The notes under the pieces were generated by a model. The model did no database searches, was not told the DNA's origin, and saw only the letters and a list, made by a program, of their open reading frames with translations. DNA of 64,000 nucleotides from Acholeplasma sp. CAG:878. Lineage in GTDB: Bacteria; Bacillota_I; Bacilli_A; RF39; UBA660. Positions within the stretch are counted from its first letter, which is position 1. Every line of letters starts with the position of its first letter. The DNA lies in contig HF989928.1 in assembly GCA_000432255.1 (NCBI GenBank), positions 47,785 through 111,784 of the forward strand, in the 5' to 3' direction. Of this stretch, positions 46,007-54,422 are shown one piece after another. Both the position numbers and the translations under genes were made by a program.

Positions 46007-48241
46007 ATGCCAAAGAAAAAAAAGCGTAAAGAAGTAAAAAAAGATAGTAACGCATGGATTGAAGTAAAAGGCATTTTATTAATTTTAATAACTGTAATTG
46101 GTTTATGTAAATTTAAACCATTATCAAATATAATAAACGGTTTTGCTGGTTTTTTAGTTGGTGTTTGGTGGGGTGTTTTACTTTTACTAGTAGGTATTAT
46201 TGGTGGATATATGATAGTAAAAAGAAGTAAACCTGACTTATTAACATCACATTTCATCGGATTATATGTAATTATAATAGGATTACTTGCACTATCGCAT
46301 GTTGGTTATATAGATAAAAATATAACTAAAAGTCTAGAAGAAGGACAAAGTTTAAGTTATAGTGTTGTTTTTGAAGAAACATTTAACAATTTAAATAATT
46401 TTATTGATGGTTCACTAGACATTCAAGGTGGTGGGGTAATAGGAGCGCTATTTGGGGTAACTTTAGTAAAACTATTATCAATAACTGGAGCTAATGTTGT
46501 GAGCATAGTTTTAATGGTATGCGGCTTTATAATGTTTACAGGTATTACTTTATATGATATCGCTAAAACACTAAAAAAAGGCGTTAAAAAGACAGTAGAA
46601 CTTAAAAATAAAGCCAAAATAAAAGAAGAAGTAAAAAAAGTTGAAGATTTCTTTGAAAAAGATAATAAACCTGTTGTTTCTACTGATGTTCAAGATAAGG
46701 AAGGAAAAGATAATAGAGTAATTATTTCTAGTGTCGATGAACTAATTAAAGATGAGGAGATAAAACCTGATTTTAATGACGAGGATATTGAAATATTAGA
46801 TGTTAAAGATTATTCATTTCCTCCAATTACTTTATTAAAGAAAAATACTAAAAACAATTCAAAAGAAAACCAAGAATTAGTTAAAAATACTATTCCTGTT
46901 TTACAGGAAGTATTTAAGGATTTTGGAATAGATGCTAAAGTGGTTGCTGTAAATATAGGTCCGGCTGTTACGCAATATGAAATGGAAGTTAAAGCTGGAA
47001 CTAAATTAAGTAAGGTTATTAGTCTAGATAGAGAATTAGCTTTAGCGCTAGCTGCTAAAAGTGTTCATATACAAGCTCCAATACCTGGTAAGAAAACAAT
47101 TGGTATAGAAACACCTAATAAAGTAAATACAATGGTTAGTGTAAGAGAATTATTAGAAGCAATTCCTAAAAGTTTATCTGATTCAAAACTATTAGTAACT
47201 TTAGGAAAAGATATTTTAGGAAAACCAGTATTTTGTGAGATTAATAAAACACCACATTTATTAGTAGCTGGAGCAACCGGTAGTGGTAAATCAGTATGTA
47301 TCAATAGTATGTTAGTATCTATTTTAATGCGTACTAAACCCGATGAAGTTAAATTAGTGTTGGTTGACCCTAAAAAGGTAGAACTATCAATTTATAATGG
47401 AGTACCACACTTATTAACTCCAGTTGTAACAGACCCTAGAAAGGCTAATATTGTTCTTAAAAAAATTGTAGCAGAAATGGATAGAAGATATGATTTGTTT
47501 GAACAGAGTGGTACTAAAAATATTGCTGGTTATAATACCTATATTGATAAAAAAAACAAAACAAAAGATGAATATGGCCAAATTAAAAAAATGCCTTATA
47601 TAGTTGTTATAATTGATGAATTAGCTGATTTAATGTTAGTAGCAGCTAAAGAAGTTGAAGATTCAATTATGAGAATAACACAAATGGCTAGAGCTGCAGG
47701 AATTCATTTAATAGTAGCAACGCAAAGACCATCAACAGATGTAATTACTGGTGTGGTTAAAGCTAATATACCATCTCGTATTTCTTTTTCAGTATCTAGT
47801 AGTATCGATTCAAGAACTATTCTAGATATGACAGGAGCAGAGAAGTTACTTGGAAAAGGGGATATGTTGTTCCTACCACAAGGTGAGAATATACCTCTTC
47901 GTGTTCAAGGAACATTTATATCAGATGATGAAATCAAGTCTGTAGTTGATTACACTATCGCACAACAAAAAGTTCATTATGATGTTTCAATGGAAAATAA
48001 TGAAGTGGGAACTACAAATGGTGTTGAGATGGATGCGACTGAAGAACCTTTATATAATGATATAGTTGAGTTTGTTGTAACTCAAGGTAAGGCTAGTGCT
48101 TCATTATTACAAAGAAGATTTAAAATTGGTTATAATAGAGCAGCAAGAGCAATTGATATATTAGAAGAACGAGGAATAGTTGGACCGTCAAATGGTTCAA
48201 AACCAAGAGAAGTATTATTTAAAGTAGAAAATAAAGAATAG
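46007..48241 (+). CDS. spoIIIE: DNA translocase SpoIIIE/FtsK
   Basis: 744 residues from the ATG at 46007 (AGAGGTG upstream). Four N-terminal membrane segments (about 20-175), a charged linker, then an FtsK motor with Walker A GATGSGKSVCIN near 425 and Walker B YIVVIIDELADLM. The C-terminal gamma winged helix (DATEEPLYNDIVEFV onwards) recognises SRS/KOPS-type polarised sequences. In a sporulating organism this motor moves the chromosome into the forespore. Single gene; its terminator has been duplicated by the adjacent IS30 insertion. Confidence 0.94.
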   Translation: MPKKKKRKEVKKDSNAWIEVKGILLILITVIGLCKFKPLSNIINGFAGFLVGVWWGVLLLLVGIIGGYMIVKRSKPDLLTSHFIGLYVIIIGLLALSHVGYIDKNITKSLEEGQSLSYSVVFEETFNNLNNFIDGSLDIQGGGVIGALFGVTLVKLLSITGANVVSIVLMVCGFIMFTGITLYDIAKTLKKGVKKTVELKNKAKIKEEVKKVEDFFEKDNKPVVSTDVQDKEGKDNRVIISSVDELIKDEEIKPDFNDEDIEILDVKDYSFPPITLLKKNTKNNSKENQELVKNTIPVLQEVFKDFGIDAKVVAVNIGPAVTQYEMEVKAGTKLSKVISLDRELALALAAKSVHIQAPIPGKKTIGIETPNKVNTMVSVRELLEAIPKSLSDSKLLVTLGKDILGKPVFCEINKTPHLLVAGATGSGKSVCINSMLVSILMRTKPDEVKLVLVDPKKVELSIYNGVPHLLTPVVTDPRKANIVLKKIVAEMDRRYDLFEQSGTKNIAGYNTYIDKKNKTKDEYGQIKKMPYIVVIIDELADLMLVAAKEVEDSIMRITQMARAAGIHLIVATQRPSTDVITGVVKANIPSRISFSVSSSIDSRTILDMTGAEKLLGKGDMLFLPQGENIPLRVQGTFISDDEIKSVVDYTIAQQKVHYDVSMENNEVGTTNGVEMDATEEPLYNDIVEFVVTQGKASASLLQRRFKIGYNRAARAIDILEERGIVGPSNGSKPREVLFKVENKE

Positions 48242-48257
48242 TGTTTTCTTGTAATTA

Positions 48258-48277
48258 AGAATGATGGAAATCATTCT
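48258..48277. repeat. Left direct repeat (target duplication) flanking the IS30 element
   Basis: AGAATGATGGAAATCATTCT, identical to 49303-49322. The sequence is itself a hairpin (8-bp stem, 4-nt loop). Confidence 0.9.
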
Positions 48278-48293
48278 CCTAAATTGAAATTTG

Positions 48294-48319
48294 AACCGCA
48301 CCAAAAGGTGTGGTTTTTT
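48294..48319 (+). terminator. Terminator inside the left end of the IS30 element
   Basis: AACCGCACC pairs with GGTGTGGTT around AAAA and is followed by further Ts. It should shield the transposase from transcription entering from spoIIIE. The 43-bp copy at 31673 carries the same hairpin. Confidence 0.75.
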
Positions 48320-48361
48320 GATAGAATAAAAAGAGCCCCACCCGGCAAGGAGGACTCATAT

Positions 48362-49276
48362 ATGAATTATACACAATTAACGGAAAAAAAGAAAGTAGAA
48401 ATAGACATTTTATTAAAACAAGGAATGTCAATGAGACAAGTTGGTTCTGTACTAGGAATAAGTCATTCGACTATATCTAGGTATAAAGCAGGAGTTTATA
48501 AAAAAAGGAAAATAGATATAAATAAAAAATATGAAATATTTATTGAATACCTATATTCACATTATGATAGAAGAAACAATTCGATAGAAGTATGTGTATA
48601 CATGTTTAAAAAAAGATATAGGAATGTTAACTGTCCATCAGTTAAACAAGTATACAATTGGATAAATAAAGAGAAAATAAATATAAATAAAAATAGGATG
48701 TGTTATAAAAGAAGGAAAAACAAAATAAATGGTGGGATGATGAAACATACAAAGTGGAACTTTGATAATAAAACGGTTTTACCAATAAGATTAAGACCAA
48801 AATACATAGAGAAAAGAGATGAACCAGGTCATTTAGAGATAGATTCAATACTAGGAAAAAGAAATGAACAAGATTCATTAATATCAATTGTAGATAGATG
48901 TACAAGAAGATTATGGTTAATAAAAGCAAATTATAAAAATGAATATTATATAGATAAATTGATATATAATTATATAATAAATAATGATATAGAGGTTAAG
49001 TCAATAACAGTAGATAATGGACTAGAATTTAGTGTTTTAGGAATAACAGCTAAAAAGTTAGGAGTAAAATTATATAAATGTGATCCATATTGTTCATTTC
49101 AAAGAGGAACAAATGAAAGAACAAATGCCTTAGTAAGAAGATATATACCAAAGGGAGAATCAATGAAACTAAAACCCCAAATATATTTAGATGATATTTG
49201 CTTTAATATTAACAGTATGCCAAGAAAAATATTTGACTTTAAGTCAGTTTATGATGTAGAATTAAATTATAGATAA
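48362..49276 (+). CDS. IS30-family transposase
   Basis: 304 residues from the ATG at 48362 (CAAGGAGGA upstream). N-terminal helix-turn-helix (MSMRQVGSVLGISHSTISRY, residues 22-41) recognises the ends. The catalytic triad is D161 (HLEIDSIL), D218 (TVDNG) and E252 (RGTNERTN), with the D-x33-E spacing of the family. The reading frame is intact, so the element may be active. Other frames through the left repeat are shadows. Confidence 0.94.
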   Translation: MNYTQLTEKKKVEIDILLKQGMSMRQVGSVLGISHSTISRYKAGVYKKRKIDINKKYEIFIEYLYSHYDRRNNSIEVCVYMFKKRYRNVNCPSVKQVYNWINKEKININKNRMCYKRRKNKINGGMMKHTKWNFDNKTVLPIRLRPKYIEKRDEPGHLEIDSILGKRNEQDSLISIVDRCTRRLWLIKANYKNEYYIDKLIYNYIINNDIEVKSITVDNGLEFSVLGITAKKLGVKLYKCDPYCSFQRGTNERTNALVRRYIPKGESMKLKPQIYLDDICFNINSMPRKIFDFKSVYDVELNYR

Positions 49277-49302
49277 GTGGTGCGGTTGAAATTACAAAAA
49301 AG

Positions 49303-49327
49303 AGAATGATGGAAATCATTCTTTTAT
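49303..49327 (+). terminator. Right direct repeat; regenerated spoIIIE-side terminator
   Basis: Second copy of the 20-bp repeat AGAATGATGGAAATCATTCT (49303-49322), here followed by TTT. This is probably the original terminator of spoIIIE. The left copy has lost the T-run. Confidence 0.8.
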
Positions 49328-49434
49328 AATGTAGAATTATTTAAATAATTTCATATAACTGATAAAAGCATAAAATATTCAATACAAAATATACCAAATC
49401 ATATATTTTTTGGTATAATGGTTATAGTGATTAT

Positions 49435-50520
49435 ATGAAAAAAGGTGTATATATACATATTCCATTTTGTAATAACATTTGTAATTATTGTGATTTTTGT
49501 AAAATGTATTATAACAAAAAGTGGCTTGATGATTATTTAAATGCATTAGAAAGTGAAATAAAAGAAAAATATAAAAATGATATTATAACAAGTATCTATA
49601 TAGGTGGAGGAACACCAACTAGTTTAGATTTAAAAGAACTAAAGAAGTTACTTGAAATAACGAAAAATTTTAAACACAAAAACATTGAATTTACTTGTGA
49701 GTGTAATATAGATGTTACTATAGAACAAATAAAATTATTAAAAGAATATGGAGTTAATAGAATAAGTGTAGGAATTCAAAGTGTTGATGAAAATAATTTG
49801 AAACTATTAGGAAGATTTCATACAAAAAAACAAGTAGAAGAAAAAATTAAATTGATATCAAAATACATTGAAAATATAAATGTTGATTTAATTTATGCTA
49901 TTCCAAATGAAACAATAGATACATTAATTAAAGATTTAAACTTCTTAACTAATTTACCTATAAAACATATATCTACATATTCATTAATGATTGAACCTCA
50001 TACAAAATTATACATAAATAATATAAAACCTATAGATGAAGAGATAGATTATAATATGTATGAAACAATTAAAGAATATTTAACTAAAAAAGGTTTTAAA
50101 CACTATGAAATAAGCAATTATGCTAAAGAAAACTATGAATCTAGGCATAATTTAACTTATTGGAATAATTTTAATTATTACGGTTTTGGATTAGGTGCAA
50201 GTGGATATATAGAAAATATAAGATATGATAATACAACAAGTATGACTAAATATTTAAATAAAAAATATGTAGAAAGTAGCCATGAACTAACAAAAAAAGA
50301 AAATTTAGAAAATGAATTTATATTAGGACTTAGAAAAATTGAGGGAATTGACAAAAGTGTATATAAAAAATATAATATAAAAGAAATAAAAATTATAAAT
50401 GAATTATTAGAGAAAGGATTATTAAAACAAAATAAAGATAGAATATATATTGATGAAGATGATTTGTATATTTCTAATAGTATTTTAGTTAATATAATAG
50501 GTGAAATTGATGAAGTGTGA
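49435..50520 (+). CDS. hemW: Heme chaperone HemW (radical SAM)
   Basis: 361 residues. The radical-SAM cysteines are C12, C16 and C19 in FCNNICNYCDF, followed by GGGTPTSL and VGIQSVDENNL. The absence of an extra HemN-type cysteine and the length fit HemW, which inserts heme, rather than coproporphyrinogen oxidase HemN. It overlaps the HD-domain gene by 11 bp. A TATAAT stands 16 bp before the ATG. Confidence 0.92.
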   Translation: MKKGVYIHIPFCNNICNYCDFCKMYYNKKWLDDYLNALESEIKEKYKNDIITSIYIGGGTPTSLDLKELKKLLEITKNFKHKNIEFTCECNIDVTIEQIKLLKEYGVNRISVGIQSVDENNLKLLGRFHTKKQVEEKIKLISKYIENINVDLIYAIPNETIDTLIKDLNFLTNLPIKHISTYSLMIEPHTKLYINNIKPIDEEIDYNMYETIKEYLTKKGFKHYEISNYAKENYESRHNLTYWNNFNYYGFGLGASGYIENIRYDNTTSMTKYLNKKYVESSHELTKKENLENEFILGLRKIEGIDKSVYKKYNIKEIKIINELLEKGLLKQNKDRIYIDEDDLYISNSILVNIIGEIDEV

Positions 50521-51079
50521 TGTTTTTAAAACAGAAATAAATTATATCAAGAGTGTAGAACACAGAAAGATAATAGAAAATTTATTGAATAATTTACCAG
50601 ATTATTTTTATAAAATACCAGCTAGTAGTACAGGAAAGTATCATCCGTCTTTTAGTTTAGGTGATGGTGGTTTAGTAAGACATACTAAAGTTGCAGTTAG
50701 AATTGCAAAAGAATTACTAGATAATAATGTTATAGGAACTCATTCATTTAATGATAATGATAAAGATTTGATTATTATGGCATTATTATTACATGATGGT
50801 TTTAAAAGTGGAAAAATAAAAGAAAAATATACGAGATTTGATCATCCTATACTAGCAAGTAATTATGTTTTAGAAAATAATGAATTAAAAGAAGACGAAA
50901 AAAAATTAATTGCTAATATGATTGCTTCACATATGGGAGAATGGAATACTAGTGATTATAGCGATATTACTCTTCCTCTTCCAAGTAATAAATATGAACG
51001 ATTTGTTCATATGTGTGACTATTTGTCAGCTAAAAAATTTTTAGATGTAAAATTTGAACAAAATGAAATTGTTGAATAA
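50510..51079 (+). CDS. HD-domain phosphohydrolase-like protein
   Basis: 189 residues from the ATG at 50510 (AGGTGA 5 nt upstream); the GTG at 50501 is in frame but overlaps that ribosome binding site. The HD motif is spread over VRHTKVAV (H), LLLHDGFK (HD) and VHMCDYLSA (D), consistent with metal-dependent phosphohydrolases. The substrate is unknown; nucleotide hydrolysis is the usual activity. It overlaps hemW, and its stop codon lies in the -35 region of the spoVAC promoter. Confidence 0.8.
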   Translation: MKCDVFKTEINYIKSVEHRKIIENLLNNLPDYFYKIPASSTGKYHPSFSLGDGGLVRHTKVAVRIAKELLDNNVIGTHSFNDNDKDLIIMALLLHDGFKSGKIKEKYTRFDHPILASNYVLENNELKEDEKKLIANMIASHMGEWNTSDYSDITLPLPSNKYERFVHMCDYLSAKKFLDVKFEQNEIVE

Positions 51080-51102
51080 AAATAAACTTCCTAATCATAA
51101 TA
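51074..51102 (+). promoter_or_regulatory. Sigma-G/sigma-F-type promoter of the spoVA operon
   Basis: GAATA (51074-51078), 17-bp spacer, CATAATA (51096-51102). Both boxes match the forespore consensus GHATR-N17-CATnnTA. The predicted start is about 51109, giving a very short leader. Confidence 0.7.
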
Positions 51103-51119
51103 AGGTTAGGAGGTTTTTT
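51084..51119 (+). promoter_or_regulatory. Terminator-like hairpin overlapping the spoVAC ribosome binding site
   Basis: A 9-bp stem (51086-51094 with 51106-51114, one G-T pair) is followed by T residues up to the ATG. The 3' arm is TTAGGAGGT, the Shine-Dalgarno of spoVAC. Transcripts from upstream would end or hide that site here. Confidence 0.65.
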
Positions 51120-51560
51120 ATGGAAAAAAACAAATATAAAGGAATTGTTAAAAAATACACACCGAAGGAAGATACATTAACTAATTGTTTAGTTGCTTTT
51201 ATAATTGGTGGTGTCATGGGGGTAATTGGTCAAGGTTTAGTTTCTTTATACAGTTATTTGTTTCAAATTTCAACTAGTGATGCATCAGTTCTTATGATTG
51301 TAACTTTGATTTTTCTGGGATGTTTATTTACTTGCTTAGGATTTTTTGACAAATGGGTTAATTTTGCTAAATGTGGTCTTATAATTCCTATAACTGGTTT
51401 CGCGCATGCTATGATGAGTGCAGCATTGGAATATAAAAAGGAAGGATTAGTAACTGGAATAGGGGCTAATATGTTTAAATTAGCAGGTTCAGTAATTATA
51501 TTTGGTGTTGTTAGTGCATATTTATTTGGATTGTTAAGATTAATCATAATGGGAGGTTAA
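51120..51560 (+). CDS. spoVAC: Stage V sporulation protein AC
   Basis: 146 residues from the ATG at 51120 (TTAGGAGG upstream); the longer frame from 51054 has no ribosome binding site. Four membrane segments and the phrase LIIPITGFAHAMMSAALEYK are typical. SpoVAC is a mechanosensitive membrane channel subunit that handles dipicolinic acid in the spore inner membrane. It begins the spoVAC-AD-AE operon, the three-gene form common in Clostridia, without spoVAA or spoVAB. Confidence 0.95.
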   Translation: MEKNKYKGIVKKYTPKEDTLTNCLVAFIIGGVMGVIGQGLVSLYSYLFQISTSDASVLMIVTLIFLGCLFTCLGFFDKWVNFAKCGLIIPITGFAHAMMSAALEYKKEGLVTGIGANMFKLAGSVIIFGVVSAYLFGLLRLIIMGG

Positions 51561-51562
51561 AA

Positions 51563-52552
51563 ATGACTTTTAATTACAAAAATGTTTATATAAATAATAC
51601 TGCTACAATTACAGGCCCATACGAAGCTAAAGGACCACTTAGTAAATACTTTGATAAAAGTTATAATGATTTATATTTTGACGAAAAAACATGGGAGTTA
51701 GCCGAATCAAAAATGATTACTGAGAGTGTTGATTTGCTTTTAAATAAGGTTAATAAAACAAGATTTGATATAGATGTGTATATATCAGGTGATTTATTAA
51801 ATCAAATTGTTGCTTCTAATTATGCTGCTGTCAACTTAGGTATTCCATATATTGGCATTTATGGAGCTTGTTCTACAAGTGTATTAGGTCTTATTATTGC
51901 TTCTAACATGCTAGATGCTAATCAAGTTAAAAGTTGTATAACGAGTACATCATCACATAATAATGCTGCCGAAAAACAATTTAGATATCCTGTTGAATAT
52001 GGTGGACCTAAACCTAAAACAACCACATTTACCTCAACTGGGGCAGCCAGTGCATATTTAAGTAATTCTAAAAGTGGTATCAAAGTAGAAAGTGCTACTT
52101 TAGGCACAGTTTTAGATAGTGGAATAAAAGATGCTTATCACATGGGAGCAGTTATGGCTAAAGCTGCTGCTAAATGCTTATATGACCATTTAAAAGATAC
52201 TAAACGAGAGGTTGGTTATTATGATTTGATTTTAACTGGTGATTTAGGTGTTTATGGAAAAGAAATATTAAAAGATTATTTAAAAATTGAATATAATATA
52301 GTTTTACAGAATTACGAAGATACTGGTGTTATGTTATATGATCGAGAAAAACAACCGGTTTATGCTGGCGCTTCTGGACCAGCTTGTGCACCTTTAGTAA
52401 CATACAGTTATATATTTGACAAAATGTATAAAAAGGAATTGAAAAGAGTTTTATTAATTGCAACTGGAGCTTTGATGTCTACTGTGATGGTTAATGAAAA
52501 AACGACAATTCCAGCTGTTGCTCATGCTGTAAGTTTGGAGGTGGCTGAATGA
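51563..52552 (+). CDS. spoVAD: Stage V sporulation protein AD
   Basis: 329 residues, thiolase-fold protein. GIYGACSTSVLGLIIASNM with its cysteine and the C-terminal AVAHAVSLE-type end are conserved. SpoVAD binds dipicolinic acid and is essential for its uptake into the forespore. GGGAGG precedes the ATG, two bases after the spoVAC stop. It overlaps spoVAE by 4 bp (ATGA). Confidence 0.96.
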   Translation: MTFNYKNVYINNTATITGPYEAKGPLSKYFDKSYNDLYFDEKTWELAESKMITESVDLLLNKVNKTRFDIDVYISGDLLNQIVASNYAAVNLGIPYIGIYGACSTSVLGLIIASNMLDANQVKSCITSTSSHNNAAEKQFRYPVEYGGPKPKTTTFTSTGAASAYLSNSKSGIKVESATLGTVLDSGIKDAYHMGAVMAKAAAKCLYDHLKDTKREVGYYDLILTGDLGVYGKEILKDYLKIEYNIVLQNYEDTGVMLYDREKQPVYAGASGPACAPLVTYSYIFDKMYKKELKRVLLIATGALMSTVMVNEKTTIPAVAHAVSLEVAE

Positions 52553-52899
52553 CTTATTTAAATGCTTTTATTTTTTCTGGTATTATATGTGTTATAGGTC
52601 AAATTATATTAGACAACACTAAATTAACTCCAGGACATATAACAACGATTTTTGTAGTAGTAGGTTCTTTTTTAGATATATTTAATATCTATGATAAATT
52701 GATTTTATGGGCTTCCGGAGGAGCATTGGTACCTATTACTAGTTTTGGCCATTTATTAATCCATGGAGCAATGCATACAGCAAATGATATGGGAATAATG
52801 GGTCTTATGACTGGAATGTTTGATTTGACAGCGTCCGGTATAACTTCGGCAATTGTATTTTCATTTATTTTTGCATTAATATTTAACCCAAAAGATTAG
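52549..52899 (+). CDS. spoVAE: Stage V sporulation protein AE
   Basis: 116 residues with three or four membrane segments; VPITSFGHLLIHGAMHTANDMG is the SpoVAE motif. It is the membrane partner of SpoVAC and SpoVAD in dipicolinic acid transport. It overlaps spoVAD and closes the operon. No clear terminator follows before the tRNA-Ser promoter. Confidence 0.95.
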   Translation: MTYLNAFIFSGIICVIGQIILDNTKLTPGHITTIFVVVGSFLDIFNIYDKLILWASGGALVPITSFGHLLIHGAMHTANDMGIMGLMTGMFDLTASGITSAIVFSFIFALIFNPKD

Positions 52900-52947
52900 T
52901 ATAAATATATTGTCGAACAAAAAATTTAATAAATTTACTAATAACTA

Positions 52948-52976
52948 TTGAAATATTTTAAAAAATATAGTAAAAT
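52948..52976 (+). promoter_or_regulatory. Promoter of tRNA-Ser(GCT)
   Basis: TTGAAA (52948-52953), 17-bp spacer, TAAAAT (52971-52976), 14 bp before the tRNA. Confidence 0.6.
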
Positions 52977-52990
52977 GGAACTACATTCTT

Positions 52991-53081
52991 GGAGTAGTAC
53001 TCAAGAGGCTGAAGAGGCGTCCCTGCTAAGGATGTAGGTCGGGTAACCGGCGCGGAGGTTCAAATCCTCTCTACTCCGCCA
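52991..53081 (+). tRNA. tRNA-Ser (GCT)
   Basis: 91 nt with CCA encoded. The acceptor GGAGTAG pairs with CTACTCC, the anticodon loop reads CTGCTAA, and a long variable arm is present. Confidence 0.96.
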
Positions 53082-53091
53082 TTAGTAAATT

Positions 53092-53115
53092 ACCGTTGAT
53101 ATTCAACGGTTTTTA
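53092..53115 (+). terminator. Terminator of tRNA-Ser(GCT)
   Basis: ACCGTTGA and TCAACGGT with a 3-nt loop, followed by TTTTT. Confidence 0.85.
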
Positions 53116-53211
53116 TTTTGCTTGGTCTTGTTTTTCTTCTTAAGACATTGTTTTTTAGAATAATCAAATTATTTATGGTTATAATAATAATGTAATAAAA
53201 ATTTTAATAAG

Positions 53212-53238
53212 TTAGCACTTTACTATTGACATTGCTAA
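53212..53238 (+). promoter_or_regulatory. Degenerate CIRCE-like element before hsp20
   Basis: TTAGCACTT, 9-bp spacer, CATTGCTAA: 15 of 18 consensus positions match. It covers the -35 box, as the CIRCE of clpB does. Confidence 0.6.
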
Positions 53239-53254
53239 TAAAAAGTGATAGAAT
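53226..53254 (+). promoter_or_regulatory. Promoter of hsp20
   Basis: TTGACA (53226-53231), 17-bp spacer, TAGAAT (53249-53254). The leader that follows (53262-53347) begins with a hairpin TGTAAGG...CCTTACA (53261-53283). Confidence 0.75.
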
Positions 53255-53347
53255 ATAAAATGTAAGGAATGATAAAGCCTTACAGGTATTGAGTTGTATA
53301 TTAAATTGTGCGACTATTAAACACATAAGGAAAGGAAGTCGATTTGT

Positions 53348-53767
53348 ATGATGATGATACCTAGAAGAAAAGATTTTGATATATTAGAGGATATTTTTAA
53401 AGACCCAATCTTTAATGTTGATGAAAGTAAGATTATGAAAACTGATATTAAAGAACATGAAAATAATTATTCTATTGTTGTAGATTTGCCAGGATATAAC
53501 AAAGAAGATATCAAAGTTTCTGTTGAAGATGGTTATTTAACTATTCATGCAACAATGAATTCTGAAAACGAAGAAAAAGAAAAAGGAAAATTTGTCAGAA
53601 GAGAAAGATATTTTGGCGAATGTTCAAGAAGTTTTTATGTAGGTGACGATATTACTACTGAAGACATTAAAGCAAGTTATAAAAATGGTTCTTTAAAATT
53701 AGAAGTTCCTAAAAAAGAAGTAAGAAAAGAAATCCCTGAAAAAACTTATGTAGAAATTGAGGATTAA
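53348..53767 (+). CDS. Hsp20/alpha-crystallin small heat-shock protein
   Basis: 139 residues. The alpha-crystallin domain spans about 30-130, with DLPGYNKEDIKVSVEDGYLTI and the phrase ASYKNGSLKLEVPK (the conserved GxLxxxxPK motif). It binds unfolding proteins in the cytoplasm as large oligomers. GGAAAGGAAG lies about 8 nt before three successive ATG codons, of which the first is used here. It is a single gene with a CIRCE-like element, leader hairpin and strong terminator. Confidence 0.94.
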   Translation: MMMIPRRKDFDILEDIFKDPIFNVDESKIMKTDIKEHENNYSIVVDLPGYNKEDIKVSVEDGYLTIHATMNSENEEKEKGKFVRRERYFGECSRSFYVGDDITTEDIKASYKNGSLKLEVPKKEVRKEIPEKTYVEIED

Positions 53768-53770
53768 TAT

Positions 53771-53806
53771 AAAACACCAGTTCATTAATGAATTGGTGTT
53801 TTTTTT
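53771..53806 (+). terminator. Terminator of hsp20
   Basis: AACACCAGTTCAT pairs with ATGAATTGGTGTT (one G-T) and is followed by eight T. Confidence 0.88.
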
Positions 53807-53810
53807 GAAA

Positions 53811-53840
53811 TAAAAAAACCGAGAAATAAGAACTCGGTTA
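53811..53840 (-). terminator. Terminator of the minus-strand tRNA group
   Basis: AACCGAG and CTCGGTT pair across a 9-nt loop; on the minus strand T residues follow. Confidence 0.8.
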
Positions 53841-53849
53841 TTTGTAAGA

Positions 53850-53938
53850 TGGTGCCTAAGGCCGGACTTGAACCGGCACGGAATTTGACTTCCGCAGGAT
53901 TTTAAGTCCTGTGCGTCTACCAATTTCGCCACTCAGGC
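53850..53938 (-). tRNA. tRNA-Leu (TAA)
   Basis: 89 nt with CCA. Acceptor GCCTGAG pairs with CTTAGGC (one G-T); anticodon loop CTTAAAA; long variable arm. Third gene of the minus-strand group. Confidence 0.95.
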
Positions 53939-54041
53939 ATGTAATAGTTTGACTAACAAACTAATAACATTTTATACTAAATATTTAGTTATGTCAATAC
54001 TATTTTTTAAAAAAATACTATTTTTTAGATAATAAATAAAA

Positions 54042-54118
54042 TGGTCGGAAAAACAGGATTTGAACCTGCAACCTCTTGGTCCCGAACCAAGTGCTCTACC
54101 AAGTTGAGCTATTTCCCG
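54042..54118 (-). tRNA. tRNA-Pro (CGG)
   Basis: 77 nt with CCA. Acceptor CGGGAAA pairs with TTTTCCG (one G-T). The anticodon loop reads TTCGGGA. It differs from the tRNA-Pro at 54879 at four positions only. Confidence 0.93.
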
Positions 54119-54156
54119 AAAATGATTTTATTATGTTCTTGTTAATAATCTAAATT

Positions 54157-54233
54157 TGGTGTTCACGGCAGGACTTGAACCTGCGTTCTTTTCCTTCGGA
54201 GGGAAACGCTTTATCCATCTAAGCTACGCGAAC
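54157..54233 (-). tRNA. tRNA-Arg (CCG)
   Basis: 77 nt with CCA. Acceptor GTTCGCG pairs with CGTGAAC (one G-T); anticodon loop CTCCGAA. First gene of the minus-strand group; a TATAAT lies just upstream on that strand. Confidence 0.93.
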
Positions 54234-54369
54234 ATAATTAAATTATACACCAATAATTGTTAAAGTTCTATTAAATTGTTAATTATTTATTTAAAAAGCA
54301 TATAATAATGTGGATTGAGTATTGATTTTATAAATATATTTAAATAAAAAAAATTTTTGTAAAAAATGG

Positions 54370-54399
54370 TTGACAATTCATTTAATTATATGATACAAT
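54370..54399 (+). promoter_or_regulatory. Promoter of the plus-strand tRNA cluster
   Basis: TTGACA (54370-54375), 18-bp spacer, TACAAT (54394-54399), 23 bp before the first tRNA. The spacer 54234-54369 is otherwise AT-rich and empty. Confidence 0.75.
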
Positions 54400-54422
54400 T
54401 AATTCGTTCATTGAAAAGACAT

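Larger units (their letters stand above)
48278..49302 (+). mobile_element. IS30-family insertion sequence, complete
   Basis: About 1,025 bp between two 20-bp direct repeats. The terminal inverted repeats are at 48284-48303 (TTGAAATTTGAACCGCACCA) and 49278-49297 on the complement, matching at 18 of 20 positions. It holds one intact transposase gene. A terminator-like hairpin CCGCACC-AAAA-GGTGTGG with six T lies just inside the left end. The element sits in the terminator of spoIIIE, leaving both copies intact. Confidence 0.9.

Noticed and set aside
48284..48361. N-terminal extension of the IS30 transposase through the left inverted repeat
   Set aside because: The extension translates the inverted repeat and terminator; GGAGG before the ATG at 48362 marks the start.
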